From IMG/VR virus record IMGVR_UViG_3300042564_004221, positions 35,790-99,789 of that record: a stretch of 64,000 nucleotides of DNA. One strand, 5' to 3'. This document shows positions 8,879 through 18,362 of the stretch, piece after piece. The DNA is from a virus. The notes under the pieces were generated by a model. It had not been told where the DNA came from, ran no database searches, and saw nothing but the letters and a program-made list of their open reading frames with translations. Each line of letters starts with the position of its first letter. Position 1 is the first letter of the stretch. Both the position numbers and the translations under genes were made by a program.

Positions 8879-10550
8879 CTATTAAAGGTTTTACAGGGTA
8901 ACTAACTCCAAGTAATGCAGAGTTATAGTTTATTCCTTCAGGGATTAATCTAAATTGAACTTCCTTAAATGGGTATTGAGCCCTATTAAGAAATGGATAA
9001 TCTACACCCCTGTCCAAATTATCAATAAACCCATAACTGTATATATCTCTCCATCTGAATTGTTGGTCAGAATTTGAGAAATAAGAGTAAGCAGGTACAT
9101 TATCCACAAATTGAATATCTCCTGTCTCAATGTAGTCAGAGAATACTCTAACTGTCATTGATGTGTGGGGCTCATAATAAAAACCAGGTGCGTTCGTATC
9201 TGAAGTTGAAGTTGTTTGGAAAATATCTTGATTATATTTTATCTTTTGATAATAAGGTGCCACAACTCTTTCTGTTTGGTCGTAGTCATTCCACTCACAA
9301 AAATCACCGTCAATAGTATCACCCGACATTAGATTTTGGTTATAATAAAATGTTTTGGAAGACAATGTATATGCCGATGTTTTGATATTTGTATTTGATT
9401 TTAAATTAGTACCATCCCACCAATAATTTGCAGTACTAGTTAAATTAAACTCCCAACCTTGTTTTAACCCAATACCATTGTTTGGTTTGTTGAAGTATCC
9501 TGTATAACCCTTATTGATTATGGTTAAAAACAATTCGCTAACAGGTCTTTTTTGGTTATCAATTACATCATTAAGATTTAAATCATAATTCACCGTAATG
9601 TTATAAGAATTACTACTTGTTTTTTGAGAAACTCTTGAAACTCTGTTGGGTGTAATTGAACTAAATTCAAATTGTCTTTCTTCAGGAAATACATTTTTTT
9701 CAAACGCATTTTTTGTCATAATACAATCTTCAAGATTTGTTATAATCTTATGTTCTCTGACGTAGTATTTTGACGTAGTTTCTAAAATATTATCAGGATT
9801 GGTAACTCTTTTGAAAGTACCTGTCACATTATTTGCAAAAGTTGCCCCAGAATAACCAACATTAAAAAGGTTAAAAATATAGACATCACTACCAAAATTA
9901 TCATTACCTAATGAATAAACTTGGAATAACTTAATATTGTTATAATTAATCGACAATTCGACATATTCTCCCACAGATAAACCGTGTGGTGATATACATT
10001 GGAAACTTATAACATTGTTTCCGTTTTGAACATTATTTTTAATGTAAAATGGAATTCCTTGATTTGCATACCAAGTTAAACTTGTACCATTTAATGTATA
10101 TGATAATTGTTTATCGTAATTGTTTTTATGAGGATAACTAACGTAATAAGTCCAATTGTATGTGTAAGCGCTTTTGGCTCGATAAGTAATGTGTTGGTCA
10201 CTTACATCGGGTCTATAAAAATCAAATTCATAGTATTGTGGAAACCCTTTCCATATCTTATTATCCATTGACGCTATTTGGTCTGCATAATATAACGTGT
10301 TTACAAATGGAGTATAATTAGTAGTTCCAGTATAGGTATTGGCATAAAAATAATTAACCTTAAATGTTGGTCTAAAAATGTTGTTTAACTGTCTTTCATC
10401 ATCGTAGATTTGAGCTAAACTAATACTTTGACTTCTATCATATTCGGTAATTTGTTGACTTTGTTGTTCTAAAGACAATGAAATTTCTTGGTCAACCGCT
10501 GGTGCTGACTTATACTCTAAACCACTTGGTATAATTGTATATTTATTCAC
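8865..10550 (-). CDS. Hypothetical large tail/baseplate protein
   Basis: A 561-aa, Asn/Tyr-rich beta protein (MNKYTIIPSGLEYKSAPA). There is a Gln/Ser-rich stretch near residues 25-45 (SLSLEQQSQQITEYD). No domain is recognised. It overlaps the 1709-aa gene by 8 nt upstream and the 282-aa gene by 14 nt downstream, so it is almost certainly made together with them. A virion role is inferred from context. Confidence 0.6.
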   Translation of the reverse strand: MNKYTIIPSGLEYKSAPAVDQEISLSLEQQSQQITEYDRSQSISLAQIYDDERQLNNIFRPTFKVNYFYANTYTGTTNYTPFVNTLYYADQIASMDNKIWKGFPQYYEFDFYRPDVSDQHITYRAKSAYTYNWTYYVSYPHKNNYDKQLSYTLNGTSLTWYANQGIPFYIKNNVQNGNNVISFQCISPHGLSVGEYVELSINYNNIKLFQVYSLGNDNFGSDVYIFNLFNVGYSGATFANNVTGTFKRVTNPDNILETTSKYYVREHKIITNLEDCIMTKNAFEKNVFPEERQFEFSSITPNRVSRVSQKTSSNSYNITVNYDLNLNDVIDNQKRPVSELFLTIINKGYTGYFNKPNNGIGLKQGWEFNLTSTANYWWDGTNLKSNTNIKTSAYTLSSKTFYYNQNLMSGDTIDGDFCEWNDYDQTERVVAPYYQKIKYNQDIFQTTSTSDTNAPGFYYEPHTSMTVRVFSDYIETGDIQFVDNVPAYSYFSNSDQQFRWRDIYSYGFIDNLDRGVDYPFLNRAQYPFKEVQFRLIPEGINYNSALLGVSYPVKPLIDGCE

Positions 10551-13500
10551 TTATTGAGTATTTTGTTTTGAATTTATCTAACGCACTTTCACCTTTCATA
10601 ATACCAAAATAAAATTGGAATGGAGCTCCAACAATAAATTTAGCAGATTTTGTACCTGTTGCACTATACTTACCTGTTACAGGGTCAACACTAAAGATAT
10701 ACCCTCTTTTATTTAAATCATCTTTATCGGGACTTGTACTTAAGTTTTCACTTATAAAATAACTTGGTGTTGCTCCAGGTATTTCAGTTCTATCCAATGA
10801 CTGGTATTTTTTACCCTGAACAATATCCGCTTCCTCTGTTGCCCAACTATTATATTGACTACCAAATATTGTATTATTAGTAACACCAGTATTTAACCCC
10901 CATTGATAGAACGGCACAACTTGTGATTTAATACCATATGGATACGGGTAGTATCCAACATCATTATTACCTCTAAAATTAATTCTTCCTGGTGTTAAAA
11001 AATCTTTAGTTTGTAAATTTTGTGTTGTTGATGAGAACCACACAGCCATAACAGGGTTATCTGCGGTACCTAAAATACTTGTTGGGGGTGATGAGTCATA
11101 ATATTCGGGTGAGAAATTAATATTCCCAATTTCACTATTAATTGACAATAACTGAGCAAAATCACCATCGACTCTTCTAAGAGCAAAATCACTTTTACGT
11201 CCAGGTCTTGAGAATAATTGGTTAACTGAGTTATCACCTACCGATAAAATCTGTGCAAGAAAACTTTCATCCGTTATTCTTGATATTACAAATAGGTTTA
11301 CAAGGTCTGAAGTATCTCCATAACTTGTAGAATCAATGTCAGGGATAATATATGCTCTTGTTGAGGGGTCAAATGAAAGTTCCGAATAAAAACTATCTTT
11401 ATATCCTAAATTTGCAATTGTGGTGGGGAACATTAAATTAACCTTGTTAACTGATGTTGGTTCATTTGTTCTTCTACCAACAAATTTACTATCAGACATA
11501 CGATATGGACTACTTCTGTAATAAAAATTAGTTGTCTTATCATCAAAATAGGATAAGTGATTGCAGAATATTGGTGTTTTTGGTTTGTTTTGTTTATCAT
11601 AAAAAGTGTCAACCTGTAATGGAAACATATATAGGGAACCATTAACCCAATTATTTGTAAATGTTTGAGATAATACTCCTCTACATAAAGCATAAAAGAA
11701 TCTAAATCTATAACTCCATTCTAAAAAGTTTTTTAAGTCCTTACCTAAATCTAATAGTGGTTTGTTCACAAACACATAACAACCTAATTCAATGTTATCG
11801 GAATCCGAACATCCAGGTTTAATCCCAAAATCTTTTCCAAACCCAGTGTAACATTTTAATCCAACCATTTTTTCACAACTAAAACTTTCTAACACAGTTT
11901 CTGCGTTTGGTAAACCCTCAAGTTCTGCGGTAACAATAGAAGCCCCTGTACTGGCACCGTTAACCGATACATTAGTACCATCCTCACTTAATAGATAAGT
12001 TTGAAATCCAAGATTTTGTTGTAGTAACGGTTGAGAAGCGGAACCGTCTTGGAAATAATCTGATGATGGTAATCTATCAGTCCTCATAACATTAAGAGTT
12101 TTAGTACTAATAGTCATACCCGTTTTAGTTGGTAATGAGGGCGTGTAAGAATAATCAGTTGGGAAAATATCAGAATAGTAGCTTGAACTTCCGTCCCTAT
12201 TTTTTGGTGCAAGGTCAAAATTAATATAAACACCGTTCCCTGATAAATCTTCAGATGAGTCATAGTAAGCATTTCCCGTTCCTTGAGCCGCTTGGTTAGC
12301 TCCTTGTGATACTAAACATTTAACCCCGCCAAGAGTAGTTGTAGTAAAATATGTTGAGCTAGGAAGATTACCATCCAAAACACCATAATACCTAACAGCG
12401 TTGGTTGAAAATGCGGAAAATTGTAATCCAGGAATTTGAGAATTATTAATACCCGCCTCAAAAAAGTGAGATGGTGTGAATATAGCACTTTGACCTGATT
12501 GGAAGTTTTGTACAGATATACCACCAGATGGTACAATTTGAATTGGTGTATTAATCCTTGTTGATGCCGTAAAAGTAACATCACTATTAGTTGTAAATCC
12601 AAATAACGCTCCAACGCCGTATTCATTATTATATAATGGTGAATATGGGTCTACACCTCTTTGTAATATTGTTACATATTGATTGTCAAAATTTTCAAAA
12701 CAATTTTTATAAGGCACTGAGTTTGATAACGTTTTGGTAACAGATAATAATGTTTCTTTATAATTTAAAGTAACCAAAATATTACCATCTAATATACTTG
12801 GGAATGTCTCAGTGCCTGGACTTGGATTAGTAAGATTAAAATATTCTGTTATGGTAAGTGCCGTTAATACTTGGAAATACTCGATATCTAAAGGATATTT
12901 ATACCTTTGGCATGTTGGGCCAAGATTGGTTACAGTATACACTGCGGTTCCTCCTGTGGTTGATATGTCAATACAATCATTATCAACTATTGTATGTGAA
13001 CCTGTAGTAATATATGTTAATGTTTTTGTTTCACCAAAACAAGTATTGTAAGTTGTCGTACCAGTACTTATAATATTTATGGTTAAACTAGCAACACATT
13101 GAGATTCTCCATCTCCAACTGAACCACCATTTAACCTATATGATTGTGTTAGTTGAGTATGTTGTCCATTAGATATTGATGTACTAGCGCCGCTCACTGT
13201 AATTGTACCTCCTGTTGGTAACAGTGCTTTTCCTTGTATCCCCCTAACCACTCCTGCAAATTTAGTTTCACCTGTCCATAGATAATTAACATCCTGACTA
13301 AGTGTAGGACTAACAAATGTTAATAATTGACCTGCCTCATATTTTTCACTATAAACAACTGTTAAGGTATTATCTGTATGTTTTTTACCAATATTAGAAG
13401 AGTAATCAAAAGTAACATCAATCTGATTAACCCCATCAAAATATTTTTTACGAGTGTTAAATACGTTAATTCTTTCACTTAAAGTTAACCCTGAAGTATA

Positions 13501-15672
13501 AGCCCATATGCGTCTAAAAGAACCATCTGCACTATATATCTTAGATTTTGTAGATTTAAAAGTACTCCTATTATTTATTGGATTATTTCTACTTCCTACC
13601 GCCTCACTAACTGCGGTTGTTGCAACAGTTTTACTATCTCTATTCTCTTCTTCTTTATCTGCACCTGTTTTATTAAAGTCACCACCAAAATTAAAAGTAT
13701 CAAATAATTTTTGAGAATACTTACCACTATCACTAAATTGAGTTATTGTAGAACTTGCTGGTGATGAAATACCATCTTCAACCGTCTCTTCAGGTGTACA
13801 TTCACAAGCTTGACAATCAGGATAAGTCATCATAGATAATTTAAATCTTCCAAATTTTTGTTTCACTATTTTCTTAAAATTAAGAATTAATAATGTTGCT
13901 CCAGTCCCGTATAATAAAGTTTGTGCAATAAAACCCGCAATCATACCTGCGGTCGCACCAAAAACTGCGGTACCTGCAATCGCACCTGCTGTTAAATATC
14001 CATAATTAACTGCGTTATATGTAAAATTTAAAATTAAATATGCTAAAATTAATACCGCAAAATTATTCCATAAAAACACAAGAAAATGATATGCTATTAA
14101 CAATATTGGTCCAACTATTGACAGTATTTGAAATACAATTGAAAATAAAAAGAAGATAAAATCAAAATTTCTAAATCCTTCGTTTACAGGAAATTTATTA
14201 ATTGTTGAATCACAATCTTGACTGTCAATTTCTTTAATACCTACAAATCTACCTCTAGCACCTTTTTTATATTCATCAATTAATAATGATGGAGTATATA
14301 CTTTATTAAAATCAAACTGATAAAAAGTATCATCACAGTTAATTACTTCATTTAATCTATTATAATATTCATTTCCAGATGTTTTACTAAATCCGTCTGT
14401 ATATCCACTCCAAGCCAATCCAAAATAATACGAACTTGATAATTGGTTCTTAGCGGTTGCATTCCCTTTCAATGGGTCATCTGAAGAATTTGCCCAACCA
14501 TATTCTTTAACATTTGGTAATAGATAATAAGGTCGTCTTGTTTGCTGAGTTAAGGTTGCAGGTTGTTGCCATTTAACCTTAAATCTATACTTGGACTTAG
14601 TTGGGATACCAATAGTTGGGTCATAAGAAATTACTCTGTCACCAAATTCATTTGTTATATAATAATCCAAATTCATTGGTAGTTCGGTTAACCATGTACC
14701 TGAACCATCAATAATATTACCCGACTGTTCTAATTGATATTGTTCTAACACTGGATTACCTTCATCATCTTGGTAGATTGTTTGTCGTATTGCTAATATT
14801 TGCCCAGGTCCTGTTGTTAATTGACATAGGTTACCCATATTATCACGAGGTTTACAACCCCTCCTTACTCTAAAGGAATCTTCAGTTGAATATATTGAAC
14901 CCATGAAAGTTGCCGTAGGTTGTATATCAACATTTGCACTATCTCTTAAATCAAAATCAACACGATTGATGGCAATATCACATAATTCAGGGTCACCCCA
15001 AAGCGGAGAAACTTCTAAATTCTTAACAACATTAATAATCTGTGGTAACGAATTCAAATCATTAGAACTTCTAAATCTATTTCCTGCAACTTGAGTTTCT
15101 GTTGCAAGTCCCATTCTAATTAAATCTTGTGGAGTTAATGAAAACTCACCAATATCTGATAAGTCAACATCCATAACTAAAGTGTGGTCACCTTGTGGTA
15201 CCCCCATTATCATATAGTCACCACTATCGTTTGTCTTTACAGTAAACTTATAGTATTTGTCGTATATTTCTACTGCGGTCGCTCCTGTTAGATTGTCTAA
15301 TCTTGTTGGTAATGTGCCTGTTGCCGCGTGAGCTGAATATGATTGTTCGTAAGGAAGTAAATTATATCTAAACCCATCTTCATTTTTATCATTTGGTGAT
15401 TTGTATGGATAGATACTTGAAATTATTGGGTTTGATTCATCAATAGAACTTATTGGTATGAAGATTGAAACTCTTGCATTTGGTAATCCAAATCCGTTGT
15501 TTGCTGTAACTCTTCCTACAACCACACCATACTGTGCACAACTTTTAATATACACATCCTCTTGTTGAATCTTTAATGATAAAATCTCTAAAAATTCATA
15601 CTCTTGGTCTAGTTGGATATTAATGGTTTTATTAATACCTAATTCTGTTCTTATTCTATACGATTGACCCAT
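10543..15672 (-). CDS. Giant baseplate-associated protein with transthyretin-like N-domain and membrane-segment cluster
   Basis: A 1709-aa protein. Residues about 45-180 look like a carboxypeptidase-regulatory/transthyretin-like beta sandwich (VVVGRVTANNGFGLPNARVS, then FTVKTNDSGDYMIMGVPQGD). Residues about 500-600 contain several consecutive strongly hydrophobic segments (FFLFSIVFQILSIVGPILLI, LILAYLILNF, and a Gly/Ala-rich AGAIAGTAVFGATAGMIAGF). A Cys cluster follows (CQACECT). The rest is beta-rich. It lies just downstream of gp6, where T4 has gp7, so a wedge role is plausible. Membrane segments are odd for a wedge protein and suggest insertion into the host envelope during DNA delivery. 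Confidence 0.6.
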   Translation of the reverse strand: MGQSYRIRTELGINKTINIQLDQEYEFLEILSLKIQQEDVYIKSCAQYGVVVGRVTANNGFGLPNARVSIFIPISSIDESNPIISSIYPYKSPNDKNEDGFRYNLLPYEQSYSAHAATGTLPTRLDNLTGATAVEIYDKYYKFTVKTNDSGDYMIMGVPQGDHTLVMDVDLSDIGEFSLTPQDLIRMGLATETQVAGNRFRSSNDLNSLPQIINVVKNLEVSPLWGDPELCDIAINRVDFDLRDSANVDIQPTATFMGSIYSTEDSFRVRRGCKPRDNMGNLCQLTTGPGQILAIRQTIYQDDEGNPVLEQYQLEQSGNIIDGSGTWLTELPMNLDYYITNEFGDRVISYDPTIGIPTKSKYRFKVKWQQPATLTQQTRRPYYLLPNVKEYGWANSSDDPLKGNATAKNQLSSSYYFGLAWSGYTDGFSKTSGNEYYNRLNEVINCDDTFYQFDFNKVYTPSLLIDEYKKGARGRFVGIKEIDSQDCDSTINKFPVNEGFRNFDFIFFLFSIVFQILSIVGPILLIAYHFLVFLWNNFAVLILAYLILNFTYNAVNYGYLTAGAIAGTAVFGATAGMIAGFIAQTLLYGTGATLLILNFKKIVKQKFGRFKLSMMTYPDCQACECTPEETVEDGISSPASSTITQFSDSGKYSQKLFDTFNFGGDFNKTGADKEEENRDSKTVATTAVSEAVGSRNNPINNRSTFKSTKSKIYSADGSFRRIWAYTSGLTLSERINVFNTRKKYFDGVNQIDVTFDYSSNIGKKHTDNTLTVVYSEKYEAGQLLTFVSPTLSQDVNYLWTGETKFAGVVRGIQGKALLPTGGTITVSGASTSISNGQHTQLTQSYRLNGGSVGDGESQCVASLTINIISTGTTTYNTCFGETKTLTYITTGSHTIVDNDCIDISTTGGTAVYTVTNLGPTCQRYKYPLDIEYFQVLTALTITEYFNLTNPSPGTETFPSILDGNILVTLNYKETLLSVTKTLSNSVPYKNCFENFDNQYVTILQRGVDPYSPLYNNEYGVGALFGFTTNSDVTFTASTRINTPIQIVPSGGISVQNFQSGQSAIFTPSHFFEAGINNSQIPGLQFSAFSTNAVRYYGVLDGNLPSSTYFTTTTLGGVKCLVSQGANQAAQGTGNAYYDSSEDLSGNGVYINFDLAPKNRDGSSSYYSDIFPTDYSYTPSLPTKTGMTISTKTLNVMRTDRLPSSDYFQDGSASQPLLQQNLGFQTYLLSEDGTNVSVNGASTGASIVTAELEGLPNAETVLESFSCEKMVGLKCYTGFGKDFGIKPGCSDSDNIELGCYVFVNKPLLDLGKDLKNFLEWSYRFRFFYALCRGVLSQTFTNNWVNGSLYMFPLQVDTFYDKQNKPKTPIFCNHLSYFDDKTTNFYYRSSPYRMSDSKFVGRRTNEPTSVNKVNLMFPTTIANLGYKDSFYSELSFDPSTRAYIIPDIDSTSYGDTSDLVNLFVISRITDESFLAQILSVGDNSVNQLFSRPGRKSDFALRRVDGDFAQLLSINSEIGNINFSPEYYDSSPPTSILGTADNPVMAVWFSSTTQNLQTKDFLTPGRINFRGNNDVGYYPYPYGIKSQVVPFYQWGLNTGVTNNTIFGSQYNSWATEEADIVQGKKYQSLDRTEIPGATPSYFISENLSTSPDKDDLNKRGYIFSVDPVTGKYSATGTKSAKFIVGAPFQFYFGIMKGESALDKFKTKYSISE

Positions 15673-15687
15673 CAGTTTCCTTTAGTT

Positions 15688-15695
15688 TATAAATA
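15688..15695 (-). promoter_or_regulatory. Putative late promoter core (TATTTATA)
   Basis: AACTATTTATAAACTAAAGG lies upstream of ATG 15672, with an AAAGGAAAC element close to the start. A short inverted repeat (TGTGGA...TCCACA) sits just upstream and could end the gp6 transcript. Confidence 0.55.
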
Positions 15696-15763
15696 GTTTA
15701 TGTGGAATTTTTAAAGTATCCACACCATTAAATAATAACCTAAAGAAAAATAAAATAAACTTG

Positions 15764-17602
15764 TTATGAAAAAGTAATAGATTGGAAATTCTTAACCGAA
15801 ACTCTGATATCCTTATTTGGGTATCTAATCTGATAAACTTGCGATGGTTGAGCAAAGATGGTATCATCAACAGGTCCAATTAATTTTGTTTCAGGGTTTG
15901 AATATGTCATCGATGTTTCTGCAGACGAATATTGTCCACCAACTTCATTAAACGTATCAATATTAGACACCGTTAACACACCATTTGTATTTTGTATTAA
16001 ACTTCTAATTTCAGATAGATAAACATTTTGTCCTAATTGTCTTGTTTGAGGATTCAAGTATGCAGATACTTTATCAACAACACTTGAGATTACTTGTCCT
16101 GAATTCTGAGCAGAATCTAATACAATTGAAATGTCCATACTTAAGTCAATAACTTCAGCACTGAAGATTGAAATATAATCATTCATCATTCTATAGTTAG
16201 ACAAATAATTTGCAATGTTCTGTTTTAACGTGTTTGAAACTATGTTAGTTAATTTACCTGAAGTATCATAAGATAATATTTGAATTAGAATTTTGTTGTC
16301 ATTTTCAGTGATTGAAACTTTAGCAGGTGCTCCAAACTGAGCTGGCATGTTTCTAATTAATGATTCATAATCCTGAACAGTAACCGCTCTTTTTTGTGCT
16401 GCAAAGTTGAATGAAACATAGTTTCTAATTTCTTCTAAGGAAGGAATACCCGCACCACCAACCGCAGCGGTTACGTTAACACATCTTAATGAATTAACAA
16501 CCGCAGAGTTTGTTGTCTCTGATGGTCCATTAACAAAGAATGAAACAGTACCAAGGGAATTAATTACATTTGTTCCTAAGTTTGTTGCCAAACCACCACC
16601 AACTCTATATTGGATAAAGAGTGTTGAGTTTGGAGTTAATGTTGAACCTAATGAAAGGTTATTTGAATATTTTTGTAAATCTAATGTAGTACCTAAAGTT
16701 GTGAATTGATTTAATTGGTCTTGAGCGGTATTTGTACCTCCACCGAATGTCATCTTCTTAAATCCTTCAGGTGTATATTCAGTTATAAATCTAGTTTGTG
16801 TTTGAATGTATTTACCAACTTTAATACCAGGTTGGTCCGAAACTTTAGTTGGGTCTTCAATAAAAACTCTGTCCTCTGCCAATGCATCAACCTCATACCA
16901 TTTATTGTCTAACCCTAAAAATTCAGAAACTGATGGAGTGTTTGTATAATTCGTACCATTCTTTAATAAGACACTTGTAATACCTAAAACATTTTTTTCA
17001 GGTAAAAATAACTCAAAGAAAGGTTTAACATCGTTAGCATTAATTACTTTTTTGAAAACTTTGGTAATACCATTAACAACAAGTTCTCGTTTTGTAATAG
17101 TATAATTAATTAATATGTTATTCGCATTAAAATTTGGAATCTTTAGTCTATTTGGGAATCCTTGAGAATTGTATGGTGAGGCAAAATCAATGTCATATAC
17201 ATTCTCAAATACGATACCAGCTCCGACAACTTGTGAACCTCTCGATAAGGTACCAAGATATCTTTCATCTTCTTTATCACCAAACGCAGGAACTGTAATT
17301 GAAAAATCAACTAAAGATACTGATGGTCTTTGACCTGGTAACTTTAATCCATAAGTTCTGGCTATATTATATATTGATGACCTTTGTTGTGCATATTGTA
17401 ATACAGTTTCCTGAATACTTCTATCAATATTGTAGTGTAGATTATCCGCAACCGCAGCATTTAAATCAAGGAATACCGAGAATACTGAAGCATCATTAAA
17501 ATCTTGAATTAACTCAGGATAATAAGTTTTGGCGTAGTTTAAGAGTTCAGTTCTTATTGACTGATAATCTCTGGTTGTATATGATATTCTATTATTTGCC
17601 AT
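15764..17602 (-). CDS. gp6: Baseplate wedge protein, T4 gp6 / P2 gpJ family
   Basis: A 612-aa protein. The N-terminus (SYTTRDYQSIRTELLNYAK, then DLNAAVADNLHYNIDRSIQE) is the hallmark of gp6/gpJ wedge proteins. The C-terminal half (SLEEIRNYVSFNFAAQKRAV, then VQDYESLIRNMP) is the conserved gpJ core. The length is close to T4 gp6 (660 aa). It lies 5 nt downstream of the gp25 gene on the same strand, as the two proteins form the inner wedge. Confidence 0.9.
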   Translation of the reverse strand: MANNRISYTTRDYQSIRTELLNYAKTYYPELIQDFNDASVFSVFLDLNAAVADNLHYNIDRSIQETVLQYAQQRSSIYNIARTYGLKLPGQRPSVSLVDFSITVPAFGDKEDERYLGTLSRGSQVVGAGIVFENVYDIDFASPYNSQGFPNRLKIPNFNANNILINYTITKRELVVNGITKVFKKVINANDVKPFFELFLPEKNVLGITSVLLKNGTNYTNTPSVSEFLGLDNKWYEVDALAEDRVFIEDPTKVSDQPGIKVGKYIQTQTRFITEYTPEGFKKMTFGGGTNTAQDQLNQFTTLGTTLDLQKYSNNLSLGSTLTPNSTLFIQYRVGGGLATNLGTNVINSLGTVSFFVNGPSETTNSAVVNSLRCVNVTAAVGGAGIPSLEEIRNYVSFNFAAQKRAVTVQDYESLIRNMPAQFGAPAKVSITENDNKILIQILSYDTSGKLTNIVSNTLKQNIANYLSNYRMMNDYISIFSAEVIDLSMDISIVLDSAQNSGQVISSVVDKVSAYLNPQTRQLGQNVYLSEIRSLIQNTNGVLTVSNIDTFNEVGGQYSSAETSMTYSNPETKLIGPVDDTIFAQPSQVYQIRYPNKDIRVSVKNFQSITFS

Positions 17603-17607
17603 TTATA

Positions 17608-18078
17608 TTAAATATTAATAATTATAAAATCACTTTGACCAAAGGTTGAACCATTGGTTGAGTAATCTAATCTTATTTTTGCTGTGTATTCGGAGGTTCC
17701 TTTACCAGGAAATCTATAAATTGAAGATTGGTTTGTTCCCGCAGTATTTTGTCCTGTTGCTATATCCGCCTCTTCTTGTGGGTCTGCAGGAGTTATACTC
17801 AAACTATTAACTAACAAGTTTGGCATAAAGTTCTCAATAGCATCTCTAATGTCAGATTCAATTGCATTAAAAGTTAATCCGTCAAAAGGTTCAAAAAGGA
17901 ATTCGTATAATCTTGTACCAAATTGTGGTAAAAAATATCTCGAACCTTTTCTTGTTAATAACAAATGAATTAAATCCGCTTTAATTTCTTGAGCTTGAAA
18001 TTCTGTTAATTCTAAGTAATCCCCTCTTCTTGAATCTCTGAAGGGAAAATTAATACCGTATGTAGTTCCATTAGCCAT
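17608..18078 (-). CDS. gp25: Baseplate wedge protein, T4 gp25 / GPW family
   Basis: A 156-aa protein of the lysozyme-like gp25/W family (no enzymatic role is expected). It contains INFPFRDSRRGDYLELTE, then IKADLIHLLLTRKGSRYFLP, then FGTRLYEFLFEPFD. I chose ATG 18078 (MANGTTYG); an in-frame TTG lies two codons earlier. The start overlaps the end of the CCGNGC gene by 8 nt. It forms the wedge core with gp6. Confidence 0.88.
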   Translation of the reverse strand: MANGTTYGINFPFRDSRRGDYLELTEFQAQEIKADLIHLLLTRKGSRYFLPQFGTRLYEFLFEPFDGLTFNAIESDIRDAIENFMPNLLVNSLSITPADPQEEADIATGQNTAGTNQSSIYRFPGKGTSEYTAKIRLDYSTNGSTFGQSDFIIINI

Positions 18079-18292
18079 TACCAATAAATATAGTAGTATT
18101 TCCTTTTATGTGAACTGGAGTATATGGACAATTTTTACATCCATTCCCGCAACAACTACCTCTCTTAATATGGTATGACTCAGTCATAACTACTTTACCA
18201 TCTTCAAAATAAAAATCAGTTGGTTCATGATTACTTGCCATAATTTTTTTAACACGTTCTTGGTTAATCCAATCTTCAGTATTTTTTATCAT
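18071..18292 (-). CDS. DUF5522-like small CCGNGCxxCPY protein
   Basis: A 73-aa protein with the core VVMTESYHIKRGSCCGNGCK followed by NCPY. I recognise this as the DUF5522-type motif typical of short Bacteroidota proteins, where conserved Cys probably bind metal. Function unknown. It sits between the ribonucleotide reductase and gp25 and has its own terminator/promoter junction upstream. The ATG at 18292 follows TATTTATA directly; a second ATG (MASNHEPT) lies 17 codons in and could be the ancestral start. Probably captured from a host. Confidence 0.75.
   Translation of the reverse strand: MIKNTEDWINQERVKKIMASNHEPTDFYFEDGKVVMTESYHIKRGSCCGNGCKNCPYTPVHIKGNTTIFIGNG
18083..18090 (-). promoter_or_regulatory. 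Possible late promoter core (TATTTATT) for gp25
   Basis: CTATATTTATTGGTAATG lies inside the last codons of the CCGNGC gene, 4 nt before the gp25 ATG. It may be a coincidence of coding sequence. Confidence 0.3.
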
Positions 18293-18299
18293 AGTATTA

Positions 18300-18307
18300 T
18301 ATAAATA
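18300..18307 (-). promoter_or_regulatory. Putative late promoter core (TATTTATA)
   Basis: TTTTATTTATATAATACTATG: the motif begins right after the T-tract of the RNR terminator and ends 7 nt before the ATG at 18292. Confidence 0.55.
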
Positions 18308-18337
18308 AAAAAGGAATATGTGTTTTTTACATATTCC
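18307..18337 (-). terminator. Rho-independent terminator after the RNR gene
   Basis: A perfect 9-bp stem, GGAATATGT/ACATATTCC, with a 7-nt loop, followed on the minus strand by six T. It lies 26 nt beyond the RNR stop. Confidence 0.85.
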
Positions 18338-18362
18338 CTTAATTATTAAGATTTATTTTTAA

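Noticed and set aside
15682-15879. 65-aa open frame at the gp6 end
   Set aside because: It overlaps the gp6 C-terminus in another frame and runs into the intergenic leader; no coding character.
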